Below, in pieces: positions 39,215 to 48,256 of a DNA stretch of 64,000 nt. Source of the DNA: Bryobacteraceae bacterium. GTDB lineage: Bacteria; Acidobacteriota; Terriglobia; Bryobacterales; Bryobacteraceae. Made by a program: the position numbers and the translations under genes. How positions within the stretch are numbered: the stretch's first letter is position 1; each line of letters begins with the position of its first letter. Location: positions 620,001-684,000 of the forward strand of contig BPGE01000001.1 in assembly GCA_026002875.1 (NCBI GenBank), read 5' to 3'. The notes under the pieces are model-generated. The model was not told the origin of the DNA, did no database searches, and saw only the letters and a list, made by a program, of their open reading frames with translations.

Positions 39215-41392
39215 ATGGGCGTGTTGAACCGCCGGAGATTCATTCAGATCGGGACAGCCGGGGCGGCGGCGGGCGCGGGCGCCGGGGCGCTGGCGCTGCT
39301 GCCGGAGCGTCCGGCGCGGCCGAAGGACGTCCGCAAGGTCCCCACATTCTGCGAGCTGTGCTTCTGGAAGTGCGGCGTGATCGCCACGGTGGAAGACGGC
39401 GTGGTGACCAAACTCGACGGGCATCCGGCGCATCCGCTGTCGCTGGGGCGGCTGTGCCCGCGGGGCAACGGGGGCACGGGGCTGCTGTACGACCCGGACC
39501 GTCTGAAGAAACCCCTGATCCGGACGGGCGCGCGCGGCGAGGAGCGGTTCCGGGAAGCGACCTGGGAAGAGGCGCTCGACACCGTGGCGGCGCGGATGAG
39601 GAAGATCAAAGCCGAGCACGGACCGGAGGCGCTGGCGCTGTTCACGCACGGGCATGGCGGATCGTTTTTCGGACAGCTGCTGAAGGCGTTCGGCTCGCCG
39701 AACATTGCGGCGCCGAGCTACGCGCAGTGCCGCGGACCGCGCGAGGTCGGGTTCCAGCTCACGTTCGGCACCGGGATCGGATCGCCGGAAAACACCGACA
39801 TCGCCAACACGCGTTTGCTTGTCCTCATCGGCAGCCATCTGGGCGAGAACATGCACAACACGCAGGTGCAGGAGTTCGCGGAGGCGATCCGCCGGGGGGC
39901 GAAGATCGCCGTGGTGGACCCGCGGTTCTCCGTGGCGGCGTCGAAGGCGAACTGGTATCTGCCGATCAAGCCCGGAACGGACACCGCCCTGCTGATGGCG
40001 TGGGCGCACGTCCTCGTCAACGAAGGGATTTACAACCGGGCGTTCGTTGAAAAATACGCCACGGGATTCGACGATTTCAAGGCGGCCATCCAGGAAATGA
40101 CGCCGGAATGGGCGGAAAAGATCACGGAAATTCCGGCGGAACTGATCCGTACGGTGGCGCGGGAGATGGCCGCCGCGCAGCCGTCCGTGATCGTGCACCC
40201 GGGGCGCCACGTGACCTGGTACGGGGATGACGCGCAGCGCAGCCGGGCGATCGCGATCCTCAATGCGCTTGTGGGAAGCTGGGGCGCGAAAGGGGGCTTC
40301 TTCCTGCCGTCCGGCGTGGAGGCGCCGCCGTATCCCGCGCCGCCGCTGCCCAAGCCGCAGCGCGGAGCGATCGACGGGGCGGGGAACCGCTACCCGCTGG
40401 CGGACGAGACGCTGGCGTCAGGGCTCTGCGATGCGACGCTCGCCGGGGCGCCGTACCGGGCGCGCGGGTGGCTGGTGTACGGCACGAACCTGCTGCAGTC
40501 GCTGCCGCAGCCGCAGAAGACGCTGGAGGCGATTCAGGCGCTGGACCTGCTGGTGGTGATCGATGTTCTGCCGGTGGAGATCGCCGGCTACGCCGACGTG
40601 GTGCTGCCGGAGTGCACGTATCTGGAGCGCTACGACGATCTGCACGCAGGCGCATTCCGGACGCCGTTCGTGGCGCTGCGGCAGCCGGCGGTGGCGCCGA
40701 TGTACGACTCGAAGCCCGGGTGGTGGATGGTGAAGGAGCTGGCGAAGCGGCTGGATCTCGAGGCGTATTTCCCGTGGAAGCACGTCGAGGAATATCTCGA
40801 CACGCGGCTCCGGGGGCTGAACCTGAACCTGGCGGACATGAAGAAGCGGGGCGTAGTGGTGTATCCCGAGGAAGGAACGACGCTGCCGCCGGATCACAAG
40901 TTCGACACGCCGAGCGGAAAAATCGAGCTGTACTCGAAAATGCTTGCGGACATGGGCGTGGATCCGGTACCGAAATACTACCCGAAACCGGAGCCGCCCG
41001 AGGGGCATTTCCGGCTGTTATTCGGCCGCTCGCCGCTGCACACTTTCGGGCGGACCACGAACAACCGGGTGCTCGGCTCTGTGGTGCGGGAAAACGAAGT
41101 CTGGATCCACCACAAAGCCGCCGCCGCGCTCGGCGTGCGTCACAACGAGCGGGTGCGGCTGGTGAATCAGGACGGGGTGAAGAGCGCGCCGGTGCGGGCG
41201 CGCGTGACGAACCGGATCCGTCCGGACTGCGTGTACATGGTGCACGGGTTCGGGCACACGGCGCGGAATCTGAGGTTCACGGCAGGCAGGGGCGCGTCGA
41301 CCACCGATCTGGTGACGCGGGTCTCGGTGGATCCGCTGATGGGCGGCACGGGGATGTTCAACAACTTCGTGCGGATCGAAAGGGAGGCGTGA
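39215..41392 (+). CDS. Molybdopterin oxidoreductase catalytic subunit (PsrA/PhsA-like)
   Basis: A 725-residue catalytic subunit of the CISM family. A Tat signal starts it (LNRRRFIQIGTAGAAAGAG), so it acts outside the membrane. Cys46, Cys49, Cys53 and Cys81 (CELCFWKCG...LCPRG) bind a [4Fe-4S] cluster. Cys172 in SYAQCRGPREVG is the likely Mo ligand, as in thiosulfate, polysulfide and tetrathionate reductases. The MPT-binding end has LGVRHNERVRLVNQDG. ATG 39215 follows GAGG by seven bases. It is the first gene of a five-gene run with Fe-S, NrfD and two YeeE proteins, pointing to sulfur-compound reduction or oxidation. Exact substrate is unknown. Confidence 0.88.
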   Translation: MGVLNRRRFIQIGTAGAAAGAGAGALALLPERPARPKDVRKVPTFCELCFWKCGVIATVEDGVVTKLDGHPAHPLSLGRLCPRGNGGTGLLYDPDRLKKPLIRTGARGEERFREATWEEALDTVAARMRKIKAEHGPEALALFTHGHGGSFFGQLLKAFGSPNIAAPSYAQCRGPREVGFQLTFGTGIGSPENTDIANTRLLVLIGSHLGENMHNTQVQEFAEAIRRGAKIAVVDPRFSVAASKANWYLPIKPGTDTALLMAWAHVLVNEGIYNRAFVEKYATGFDDFKAAIQEMTPEWAEKITEIPAELIRTVAREMAAAQPSVIVHPGRHVTWYGDDAQRSRAIAILNALVGSWGAKGGFFLPSGVEAPPYPAPPLPKPQRGAIDGAGNRYPLADETLASGLCDATLAGAPYRARGWLVYGTNLLQSLPQPQKTLEAIQALDLLVVIDVLPVEIAGYADVVLPECTYLERYDDLHAGAFRTPFVALRQPAVAPMYDSKPGWWMVKELAKRLDLEAYFPWKHVEEYLDTRLRGLNLNLADMKKRGVVVYPEEGTTLPPDHKFDTPSGKIELYSKMLADMGVDPVPKYYPKPEPPEGHFRLLFGRSPLHTFGRTTNNRVLGSVVRENEVWIHHKAAAALGVRHNERVRLVNQDGVKSAPVRARVTNRIRPDCVYMVHGFGHTARNLRFTAGRGASTTDLVTRVSVDPLMGGTGMFNNFVRIEREA

Positions 41393-41395
41393 GCG

Positions 41396-41932
41396 ATGCC
41401 GCGCTACGGGATGGCGATCGACCTTCGCACCTGCATGGGCTGCGCCGCCTGCGTGGTGGCGTGCAAGGTGGAGAACCGCGTGGACGAGGACGCGTTCCGG
41501 TGCCGGGTGACGCAGCGCTCGCGCGGCGAGTTTCCGAACGTGCAGCTGGAAATTCTGTCCGAGCGGTGCAATCAGTGCTCGGATGCGCCATGCGTGTGGA
41601 ACTGCCCGACGGGAGCGAGCCATTCCGCCGAGGGCGGCGTGGTGCTGGTGGACGAAGACCGCTGCACGGGATGCAAGGCGTGCCTGGCGGCATGCCCGTA
41701 TGACGCGCGGTTCATCAACGCGCGCGGCGTGGCGGAGAAGTGCACGTTCTGCCTGCACCGCGTGAAAGAAGGGCTGGAGCCGGCGTGCGTGTCGACCTGC
41801 CCGAGCCGGGCGATGATTTTCGGGGATCTGGAGGATCCGTCGAGCCCTCTCGTGCGGACGCTGGGCGCGCGGAAGCACAGGGCGCTGAAGCCGGAAGCCG
41901 GGACGAAGCCGAATCTCTTCTATCTGGAGTAG
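41396..41932 (+). CDS. Four-cluster ferredoxin subunit (PsrB/NrfC-like)
   Basis: A 178-residue electron-transfer subunit with the sixteen-Cys pattern of DMSO-reductase B subunits: CMGCAACVVACK, CNQCSDAPCVWNCP, CTGCKACLAACP and CTFCLHR...CVSTCP. It should carry four [4Fe-4S] clusters between the Mo subunit and the membrane subunit. It has no signal of its own and would be exported together with the Tat-bearing subunit. It starts 3 bp after the upstream stop. Confidence 0.95.
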   Translation: MPRYGMAIDLRTCMGCAACVVACKVENRVDEDAFRCRVTQRSRGEFPNVQLEILSERCNQCSDAPCVWNCPTGASHSAEGGVVLVDEDRCTGCKACLAACPYDARFINARGVAEKCTFCLHRVKEGLEPACVSTCPSRAMIFGDLEDPSSPLVRTLGARKHRALKPEAGTKPNLFYLE

Positions 41933-41937
41933 CCGGG

Positions 41938-42870
41938 ATGATGCCGATGGATGTCGACGTTGCGGGCCGGAACGCGGAAACATTTCCGGCGCTTCATGTC
42001 TGGGGCTGGGAGATCGCCGCGTATCTGTTTCTGGGCGGGCTGGCGGCGGGGCTGCTGATTTTATCGGGCTGGATGCACCGGCGAGAGGCGCCGGAGAGGC
42101 TGAGCCCGGCGCTGGCGTGGCTGGCCCCGCTGCTGGCGCCGGCCGTGCTGAGCGCCGGGATGTTCGCGCTGTTTCTCGATCTGGAGAACAAGTGGAACGT
42201 GTGGCGGTTCTACACGACGTTCCGGTGGAGCGCGCCGATGTCGTGGGGCGCGTGGATCCTGGCGCTGGTGTATCCGGCGTCGCTGCTGTTTGCGTGGGCG
42301 GCGTGGAGCGAATCCGGCCCCGCGGGCAGGCGGCGGGTGACGGGCGCGCCGTTCCCGCTGCGGCGGACGATTGCGGGGATCAACATCGCCTGCGGCGTGG
42401 CGCTGGGTGTGTATACGGGAATTCTTCTCAGCGCGCTGGGGGCGCGGCCGCTGTGGAACTCGCCGCTGCTGGGGCCGCTGTTTCTGCTGAGCGGACTGTC
42501 GGCGGCGGCGGCGCTGCTCGCGCTTCTCGAGAAAGACCGCGAATGGCGGCACAGGCTGGCGCGGCTGGACGTTCGGCTGATCGCCGCCGAAGCCGCCGTG
42601 CTGGCGCTGCTCTTCCTGGCGCTGCTGACAGGCGGGCAGGCGCAGCGCGCGGCGGCGGAGCTGTTCTTCGGCGGCCCGTACACGGCGGTGTTCTGGACGG
42701 CCGTCGTGTTTTCGGGAATGGCGCTGCCGGTGTGGCTGGAACGCCTGGAGAAGCAGGGGCGGGTGGCGTATCCGGCGGTGGCGCCGGTGCTGGTTCTGTT
42801 TGGCGGGCTCGCGTTGCGGGCCGTGCTGGTGCTGGCTGGACAGGCGAGCTCCTGGGAGGTGCTGTTGTGA
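41938..42870 (+). CDS. NrfD/PsrC-family membrane subunit
   Basis: A 310-residue protein with eight to nine membrane helices. The N-terminal HVWGWEIAAYLFLGGLAAGL and the LDLENKWNVWRFYTTFRWSAPMSWG-type loop are characteristic of NrfD/PsrC quinol-interacting subunits. It anchors the complex and exchanges electrons with the quinone pool without heme. ATG 41938 and ATG 41941 are adjacent. The end overlaps the next gene (GTGA). Confidence 0.92.
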   Translation: MMPMDVDVAGRNAETFPALHVWGWEIAAYLFLGGLAAGLLILSGWMHRREAPERLSPALAWLAPLLAPAVLSAGMFALFLDLENKWNVWRFYTTFRWSAPMSWGAWILALVYPASLLFAWAAWSESGPAGRRRVTGAPFPLRRTIAGINIACGVALGVYTGILLSALGARPLWNSPLLGPLFLLSGLSAAAALLALLEKDREWRHRLARLDVRLIAAEAAVLALLFLALLTGGQAQRAAAELFFGGPYTAVFWTAVVFSGMALPVWLERLEKQGRVAYPAVAPVLVLFGGLALRAVLVLAGQASSWEVLL

Positions 42871-43385
42871 ACCCGACTGAAACGAGGTACTGGAACCCGT
42901 ATGTGGCCGGCGCGGCCATCGGGCTGACTCTGCTGGCGGCGTTTTATGTGCTGGGAACCGGGCTGGGCGCCTCGGGAGCGTTCACGCAATTCCTGGCCGC
43001 CGCGGGCGAAAAAGCGGCGCCCGCGTGGACTGAAGCAAACCGCTATTTGCGGCAATATGCGGGGGAAGGCAAGAACCCGCTCAAAGACTGGATGGTGTTT
43101 CAGTTTGCGGGCGTCTTTCTGGGCGGGCTGATCGGGGCGGCGACGGCGGGGCGGCTGAAATTCGAGGTGGAACGGGGTCCGCGATCGGCGGCGCGGCAGC
43201 GGCTGCTGCTGGCGTTTGCGGGCGGCGCCATCACGGGCGTGGCGGCGCGGCTGGCGCGCGGATGCACGAGCGGGCAGGCGCTGACCGGGGGCGCGCAGCT
43301 CGCTCTGGGAAGCTGGGCGTTCATGATGGCGGTCTTCGCGGCCGCGTTTTCGCTGGCTTATTTCGTCAGGAGGCAATGGCAATGA
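42867..43385 (+). CDS. YeeE/YedE-family transporter, short half 1
   Basis: A 172-residue membrane protein with about four to five helices, starting at GTG 42867 after GGGAGG and overlapping the NrfD stop. The motif ARGCTSGQALTGGAQLALGS is the family signature (GCTSGHG-type), whose Cys takes part in thiosulfate or other sulfur-anion passage. Half-size YeeE proteins often come in pairs, as here. Its link to the Mo complex suggests uptake or release of a sulfur anion. Confidence 0.9.
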   Translation: MNPTETRYWNPYVAGAAIGLTLLAAFYVLGTGLGASGAFTQFLAAAGEKAAPAWTEANRYLRQYAGEGKNPLKDWMVFQFAGVFLGGLIGAATAGRLKFEVERGPRSAARQRLLLAFAGGAITGVAARLARGCTSGQALTGGAQLALGSWAFMMAVFAAAFSLAYFVRRQWQ

Positions 43386-44236
43386 CAGCGCCGCTGTATG
43401 CAACGGGAGCGATCGGCGAGGAAGCGGGTTTCATCGCCATCTTTTTTCTCGGACTATTTTTCGGATTTTTCCTCGAACGGGCCGGATTCGGCAGCGCGCG
43501 GAAGCTGACGTCGATCTTCTACTTCAAAGACTGGGCCGTGCTGCGGGTGATGTTCACGGCGATCGTGGTGGCGATGCTCGGGCTGCTGTACTTCACGGGC
43601 ATCGGCTGGATGGAGGCGGATGCGGTGACGCAGAAAGAAACCTTCCTCGGCGCGCAGATCATGGGAGGGCTGCTCCTGGGCGCGGGATTCATCCTCGGCG
43701 GGTATTGCCCGGGCACGTCGGCCGTGGCGGCCGCCTCGGGCAGGCTGGACGCGATCGCCTACATCGCCGGAATGCTGTTCGGGACGTTCGTGTTCGCGGG
43801 CGCCTATGACTGGCTGCAGCCGCTGTATCAGTGGGGCGCGATGGGCGTGAAGACGCTTCCGGAGGTGCTGGGCTGGCAGCCGGGACTGGTGGCGGCGGCG
43901 GTGGTGCTGATGGCGGTGGGCGCGTTTGCCGCCACGGAGATCTGGGGCAATCCGACGATCGACCTTTCGCGCGCCTGGCAATTCCGGATCACACCGCAGG
44001 CGGCGGCGGCAGGCTTCGCCCTGGTTCTGGCGTTCGGGCTGGTGGTGGGATACGGGATGGCGGGCCGGGTGAAACCGGTGATGGCGCAGAGTGCAGCGCC
44101 GACGGCGCCGGCTGTATCCGTGCAGCCTGCTTCCACGCAGCCCGGCGTGATGGCCGCACCTGCCGGGGCGCCGGCGCCGGTGGCGCCGCCCGGCGGGGCA
44201 GTGAGGAAGTTCAAGAAGGGGAAGAGCTGCTCGTGA
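43382..44236 (+). CDS. YeeE/YedE-family transporter, half 2
   Basis: A 284-residue membrane protein. ATG 43382 lies eight bases after AGGAGG; an ATG six bases earlier is too close to it. The signature segments are FFGFFLERAGFGSARKLTSI and GGYCPGTSAVAAASGRLDAI, with the Cys of the second YeeE motif. A Pro/Ala-rich, likely periplasmic tail follows a helix near 240-260 and ends KKGKSCS. With the preceding gene it should form a two-part sulfur-anion transporter. The gene overlaps its partner by 4 bp. Confidence 0.9.
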   Translation: MTAPLYATGAIGEEAGFIAIFFLGLFFGFFLERAGFGSARKLTSIFYFKDWAVLRVMFTAIVVAMLGLLYFTGIGWMEADAVTQKETFLGAQIMGGLLLGAGFILGGYCPGTSAVAAASGRLDAIAYIAGMLFGTFVFAGAYDWLQPLYQWGAMGVKTLPEVLGWQPGLVAAAVVLMAVGAFAATEIWGNPTIDLSRAWQFRITPQAAAAGFALVLAFGLVVGYGMAGRVKPVMAQSAAPTAPAVSVQPASTQPGVMAAPAGAPAPVAPPGGAVRKFKKGKSCS

Positions 44237-44253
44237 GAGGGAGCGGGCATCGA

Positions 44254-45792
44254 TCAGGCCCGCACCGGAACCCAGAGATGCGCGGCGGCGGTTTCGCCGC
44301 GCTCGTTGCGGCTCGTGACCTGCACGATGCAGTCGCCCGGCTTCGAAAACGAGTGGCTGGTTTCCGCATACTCGCCGGCGGCGAGGAGGGAGTCCGGCGC
44401 AGTCTTCGAGCGCACGGTGACAGGGGGAGATCCGTCGCCGAAGTCCCAGGTTTCCTCCGCCTGGCGGGCGCGGAAGGTGCAAACCAGAAAGCGCACGTTC
44501 TGTTTCGGACGGATGCCGGCGGAAGGGTGGCAGAGCGCGTGGATCGTGGGAGGAAAGATGCCGGGGGAGAGGTTTTCCGCGCTGGCGGGTGTCTGAGCGG
44601 GAAGAACCTGCACCACGCAGAAGTCCCATGCGGAGCGTCCGCGGGAATCAGTGACTTTCAGAATCTCGCTGTAAGAACCCGGCCTATCGTATCGGGTGGA
44701 GACGCGGGCGCCCTCGGCGCGGCGCCCGTTGCTCAACGTCCACTCGTAGCGCACGATGCGGCCGGAAGAGGACCAGGAGCGGGAACCGTCGAGTTCCACC
44801 TCATCGCCCGCGCGGGCGAGGCGATGCGGCCGCGCTACGGCGAGAATGTCCGGCTTCTGCTCGCGGAGCGCGGCTTCCCAAAGGAAGGGCCACGGGTCCT
44901 CCGTGCCCCACTCGCCGGAGGGCTGCCGCGCCAGGATGCCGAAGTGGAGATGCGACCATCCGGCGCCCCCTTCCTTGCCGAGCCAGCCCAGCCGCTGGCC
45001 CAGGGCGACGCGCGCGCCGGGGCGGATCTCGGCATCGATTTTCTGGAAGTGGCTGTAGCGGTAGAACCAGCCGCGTTCATCGCGGATGTAAATGACGTCG
45101 GGGCGGGGGCGGGCGGGGGAGTCCTCGAAGCCCGGGGCGACCTGATTGCGCGCCGAGACGACGAGGCCCTCAGCGGCGGCGAAGACTTCTTCCAGACCCT
45201 CGGCGCCGCCGAGGTCGACGTCGTTGTGATAGTAGATGGTGCGCGAGGCGGGCGAGTCTCCGCCGTTGACATAGACGGGCTCGTTGGTGGTCTGCGTATC
45301 GGTGGACAGCCAGCGGCGGCGCAGAGGGAGAGCGAACGTTCCGGGCTCAAGCCAGGGCGAGCCTGCCGGCCAAAGGCGGAGGCGGACGTCTTTGTTCAGG
45401 CGCCAGAGTTTCAACGCAGCGTTGTGATCAAAGCCGCGCAGCGCGGGGCAGTCGATCTGGATACCGCCCACGGGCGAGGGCAGCGCGTAATTTCCTGAAA
45501 CAAGCCAGGCTTCGGCGCCGTTGACGCGGACGCGGGCGCGGGGCTCGCGCATGGCGCCGCGGATGGGGTCGCGGCGCTCTTCGACGGCGAGCACCGTGAT
45601 TTCGACGGGATCGCCCGAGGCGAGCTTCAGACGCGCGGACTGGCCGACGTCGAGTTCGACGGTCTGATGGCGGAGGGGAATCGCGCTGGAAGCGCGCAAC
45701 AACGGCGCGGCGAGAAGCGCGCGGCGGCTGAGGCGGGCGGGCGGCGCCGCGGCATCGCCAGGCAGACGGGAGGCGGAGTCAGAGCCAGGCAT
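44254..45792 (-). CDS. M23-family metallopeptidase-like protein with PKD domain
   Basis: A 512-residue protein. After a leader with LSRRALLAAPLLRASSA it has a beta-rich N-domain, then a LytM/M23 domain at about 185-300. The M23 zinc residues are recognisable: HNDVDLGG (H and D), YSHFQKID and SHLHFGIL. A PKD domain follows (DEVELDGSRSWSSSGRIVRYEWTL, FGDGSPPVTV in a second copy). It may cleave peptidoglycan or act as a degenerate binding protein outside the cell. The start is uncertain: ATG 45792 is used, and ATGs at 45807 and 45810 are possible. It overlaps the URO-D gene by 14 bp and is likely translationally coupled. Confidence 0.8.
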   Translation of the reverse strand: MPGSDSASRLPGDAAAPPARLSRRALLAAPLLRASSAIPLRHQTVELDVGQSARLKLASGDPVEITVLAVEERRDPIRGAMREPRARVRVNGAEAWLVSGNYALPSPVGGIQIDCPALRGFDHNAALKLWRLNKDVRLRLWPAGSPWLEPGTFALPLRRRWLSTDTQTTNEPVYVNGGDSPASRTIYYHNDVDLGGAEGLEEVFAAAEGLVVSARNQVAPGFEDSPARPRPDVIYIRDERGWFYRYSHFQKIDAEIRPGARVALGQRLGWLGKEGGAGWSHLHFGILARQPSGEWGTEDPWPFLWEAALREQKPDILAVARPHRLARAGDEVELDGSRSWSSSGRIVRYEWTLSNGRRAEGARVSTRYDRPGSYSEILKVTDSRGRSAWDFCVVQVLPAQTPASAENLSPGIFPPTIHALCHPSAGIRPKQNVRFLVCTFRARQAEETWDFGDGSPPVTVRSKTAPDSLLAAGEYAETSHSFSKPGDCIVQVTSRNERGETAAAHLWVPVRA

Positions 45793-46822
45793 ATTCGTAT
45801 GCGGCATCATACAGGGCCACGATGTTCTCCACCGGGATGTCGGTAAGCAGGTGCTGCGACGGAGAGATGGTGAATCCGCCGCAGGGGCGGAACGTTTCCA
45901 CGCGCTCGCGGACCTCGCGGCGGACATCCTCGGGCGTGCCGAAGGGGAGCGTCTGCTGCGTATCGATGGCGCCGTGGAAGCACAGCCGGCCGCCATACTG
46001 CGCGGCGAGCTGGCGGGGATCCATGCCCGCGGCGCGCACCTGGATGGGCTCGAGGATATTGACGCCCATTTCCATCAGGCGCGGGATCCAGCGCGCGACG
46101 CTGCCGCAGGAGTGGTGCATGACGGGCTTGCCGTGGCGGCGGCCGACATTGTAGATGCGTTGCAGATAGGGGCGGACGAACTGGTCGAAGAGCGGCGCGC
46201 TCATCATGGGGCCGTTCTGGAATCCGTAGTCGTCGCCGGTGAAGCAGATGTCGATATAGGGCCCGGCTTTTTCGAACATGATTTCCGAGGTGCGTTCGAA
46301 GAAGCGGGTGATGCGCTCGAGAATGGCGTGGGCCACTTCGGGGGAGTCGTGCATGAGGAGGAAGAATCCCTCCATGCCCACGAGGTCGCAGGCGGCCTCG
46401 AAGAGCCAACCCCAGACGCCGCCGAGCACGGCGTACTCCTCGAAGCGCGCGCAATCCTCGCGGTATTTCTCGTAGTCCCACATGTCGGGAGACGGCCACT
46501 TCGGATAGGCCTCGACTTCGGCGATGGTGCGGACGCCGGCAAGGGGGTGTTCGAGGGCATAGCCGAAATCGCCGGCGCCGGCGCGGGGGATGCCGAAATA
46601 ATCGGTGCGGCGGCCCTGTTCGTCGATCAACGGAAAACCGATCCACTCGGGTTTCGGATAGCGGAAATCGACGTGGAGTTTTTCCATCAGGGCGAGGTCG
46701 TCCGGGACGCCGAAATGAGCGCGGAGTTTCGCGTAGACGGCGGATTCGGCGCAGAAGTCGATGGTGAAGCGGTCGATGGACTGGAAGCTGTAATTGCGGA
46801 GAGCCCGTTCTTTGGAGGTCAT
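45779..46822 (-). CDS. Uroporphyrinogen decarboxylase-family protein (URO-D superfamily)
   Basis: A 347-residue TIM-barrel protein. It starts MTSKERALRNYSFQSIDRFT and has HDSPEVAHAILERITRFFER, FTGDDYGFQNGPMMSAPLF, HGKPVMHHSCGSVARWIPRL and GGFTISPSQHLLTDIPVENI. The His-Cys-Gly motif and the C-terminal glycine-rich line fit the methyltransferase-type URO-D branch (MtaA/CmuA-like) seen in many acidobacteria and planctomycetes, rather than true heme-pathway HemE. It probably handles a methyl or carboxyl group on an unknown small molecule. ATG 46822 lies just after GGAGG-like sequence. Confidence 0.85.
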   Translation of the reverse strand: MTSKERALRNYSFQSIDRFTIDFCAESAVYAKLRAHFGVPDDLALMEKLHVDFRYPKPEWIGFPLIDEQGRRTDYFGIPRAGAGDFGYALEHPLAGVRTIAEVEAYPKWPSPDMWDYEKYREDCARFEEYAVLGGVWGWLFEAACDLVGMEGFFLLMHDSPEVAHAILERITRFFERTSEIMFEKAGPYIDICFTGDDYGFQNGPMMSAPLFDQFVRPYLQRIYNVGRRHGKPVMHHSCGSVARWIPRLMEMGVNILEPIQVRAAGMDPRQLAAQYGGRLCFHGAIDTQQTLPFGTPEDVRREVRERVETFRPCGGFTISPSQHLLTDIPVENIVALYDAAYEYAWL

Positions 46823-46990
46823 GGCAGTCTCCAGACGTCTTGAGCGCGCAGGCGAAGCGGCGGATGAAACAAGACAATCAGACCGCAAAAACCCGCGCTG
46901 TGCAAGGGGGAGGGCCGCCGCGGCAGCAGGACCGTGCGGGCGAGGTTCTGGCAGATGTTGGCAGCGATGAGAACCGGGTTCTTCTTCCCT

Positions 46991-48256
46991 TCAGGACTGG
47001 CGTGTTCCGCACAAGCCGCAGAATGCGGCGCCATGAGGCAGAGGCTGCCGGCAGTTGCGGCAGAAGTTCTGCGCCTGCGGCGCCTGAGGCGGATACTGCG
47101 GCTGGGCCGGGTATTGCGGCGCAGCCGGCGGAGCGGCGTAGGGAGGAGCCTGCGGCGCGAATCCCGGAGCGGGCGGCGGCGAGGGCCTTTGCGGTGCGGG
47201 TGCGGCGTAGGATGGATGCGCCGCACGAGGCTGGGCGGGGGCATAGCCGGGCGGCGGCGGAGCGGCTGCATAGGCGGGCGAAGGCGGCTGCGGCGTCCTG
47301 CGCCACTCGGGGGCCGTGGCCAGCGGAGTGAACAGAGTGTCGAGGATTCTGCGGGCGTCAAGGATGTTGACGCCGGCGAGCGCGGCTTCGCCGTCCGGCG
47401 GAATGTCAATGAACCACAGCGGCTGGTCCGAGCGGAGCAGGCAGGCGGAGTGGCGCCCGAGCGCGCCGCCAGGCGCAGCGGCCGCGGTATCGATGGCGGC
47501 GAGCACGGTGCGGCGCTGGAACGTTTCCGAGAGGAATTGTCCTGGCAGCGTCCAGGCGAAGCCGGCTCCGCGCGGCTCGGCCAGGCCGCGGCGGGCGAGG
47601 CCCTGCAAAGCAGCAGCGGCCTGCGGGACGGCAGCGGGAATGGAGGCGCCAAGCAGCGGGGCGAAGAAGGGCAGCAGCCAGCGGGGATCGGGGACGCCGG
47701 CTTCCTTCTGGCAGTATTCGGCCAGCGCTTCGGCGGTGAACGATTCCGGACGGGGCTCGTGCGCAATGCGGGCCACGAACGAGGCGCGGTGGTCGAGATC
47801 GATCCAGGCGAGCAGGGCGGCGAGTTCCGCGTGCGTGAGCCGCACGTTCATCTCGGGCTCGGCCGGATCGCCGCCGGCGGCCAGCATGAGGAGGATCATG
47901 TCGGAGACTTCGCCCGGGCCGCCGGCGGGCTTCAATTCGAGTTCGCCGTCTTTCTGGGGGCCGGCCAGAAGGCAGGAATGGCCGTTGGCTCCGTGGCGGG
48001 CAAGCAGCAGGAAGTGCGTCAGGCTGTCCAGCCCGTGCAGGATGCGGACGTCAGCGAGGAGGTCCGGCGCGGCCAGCGTGGCGAGCTGATCGATGGAGAG
48101 CCGGTGCTCCGCGGGCAGGGATTCATGCCAGGCGCCGATCTGGGCGGCATAGGCGGGATCCTGCATGTCTTCAAAAAGGGTGCTGCCGAGAGCGGAGCGG
48201 CGCAGCCCGTAATGGCGGACGAGCGCGGCGGCGACGTAGGGTTGCAGGCGGATCAT
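46991..48256 (-). CDS. Proline-rich protein with C-terminal zinc ribbon (last gene of six-gene operon)
   Basis: A 421-residue protein. Residues 1-300 are a helical Leu/Ala-rich domain that I do not recognise (LTHAELAALLAWIDLDHRAS, LLRSDQPLWFIDIPPDGEAA). Residues about 310-395 are Pro/Ala/Tyr-rich and disordered. The end is a zinc ribbon (FCRNCRQPLPHGAAFCGLCG, two CxxC pairs). Its ATG overlaps the stop of the upstream 256-residue gene (ATGA). The helical part recalls a regulator or adaptor domain, but no function is claimed. It shares the zinc-ribbon/proline-rich style of the other operon members. Confidence 0.75.
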   Translation of the reverse strand: MIRLQPYVAAALVRHYGLRRSALGSTLFEDMQDPAYAAQIGAWHESLPAEHRLSIDQLATLAAPDLLADVRILHGLDSLTHFLLLARHGANGHSCLLAGPQKDGELELKPAGGPGEVSDMILLMLAAGGDPAEPEMNVRLTHAELAALLAWIDLDHRASFVARIAHEPRPESFTAEALAEYCQKEAGVPDPRWLLPFFAPLLGASIPAAVPQAAAALQGLARRGLAEPRGAGFAWTLPGQFLSETFQRRTVLAAIDTAAAAPGGALGRHSACLLRSDQPLWFIDIPPDGEAALAGVNILDARRILDTLFTPLATAPEWRRTPQPPSPAYAAAPPPPGYAPAQPRAAHPSYAAPAPQRPSPPPAPGFAPQAPPYAAPPAAPQYPAQPQYPPQAPQAQNFCRNCRQPLPHGAAFCGLCGTRQS

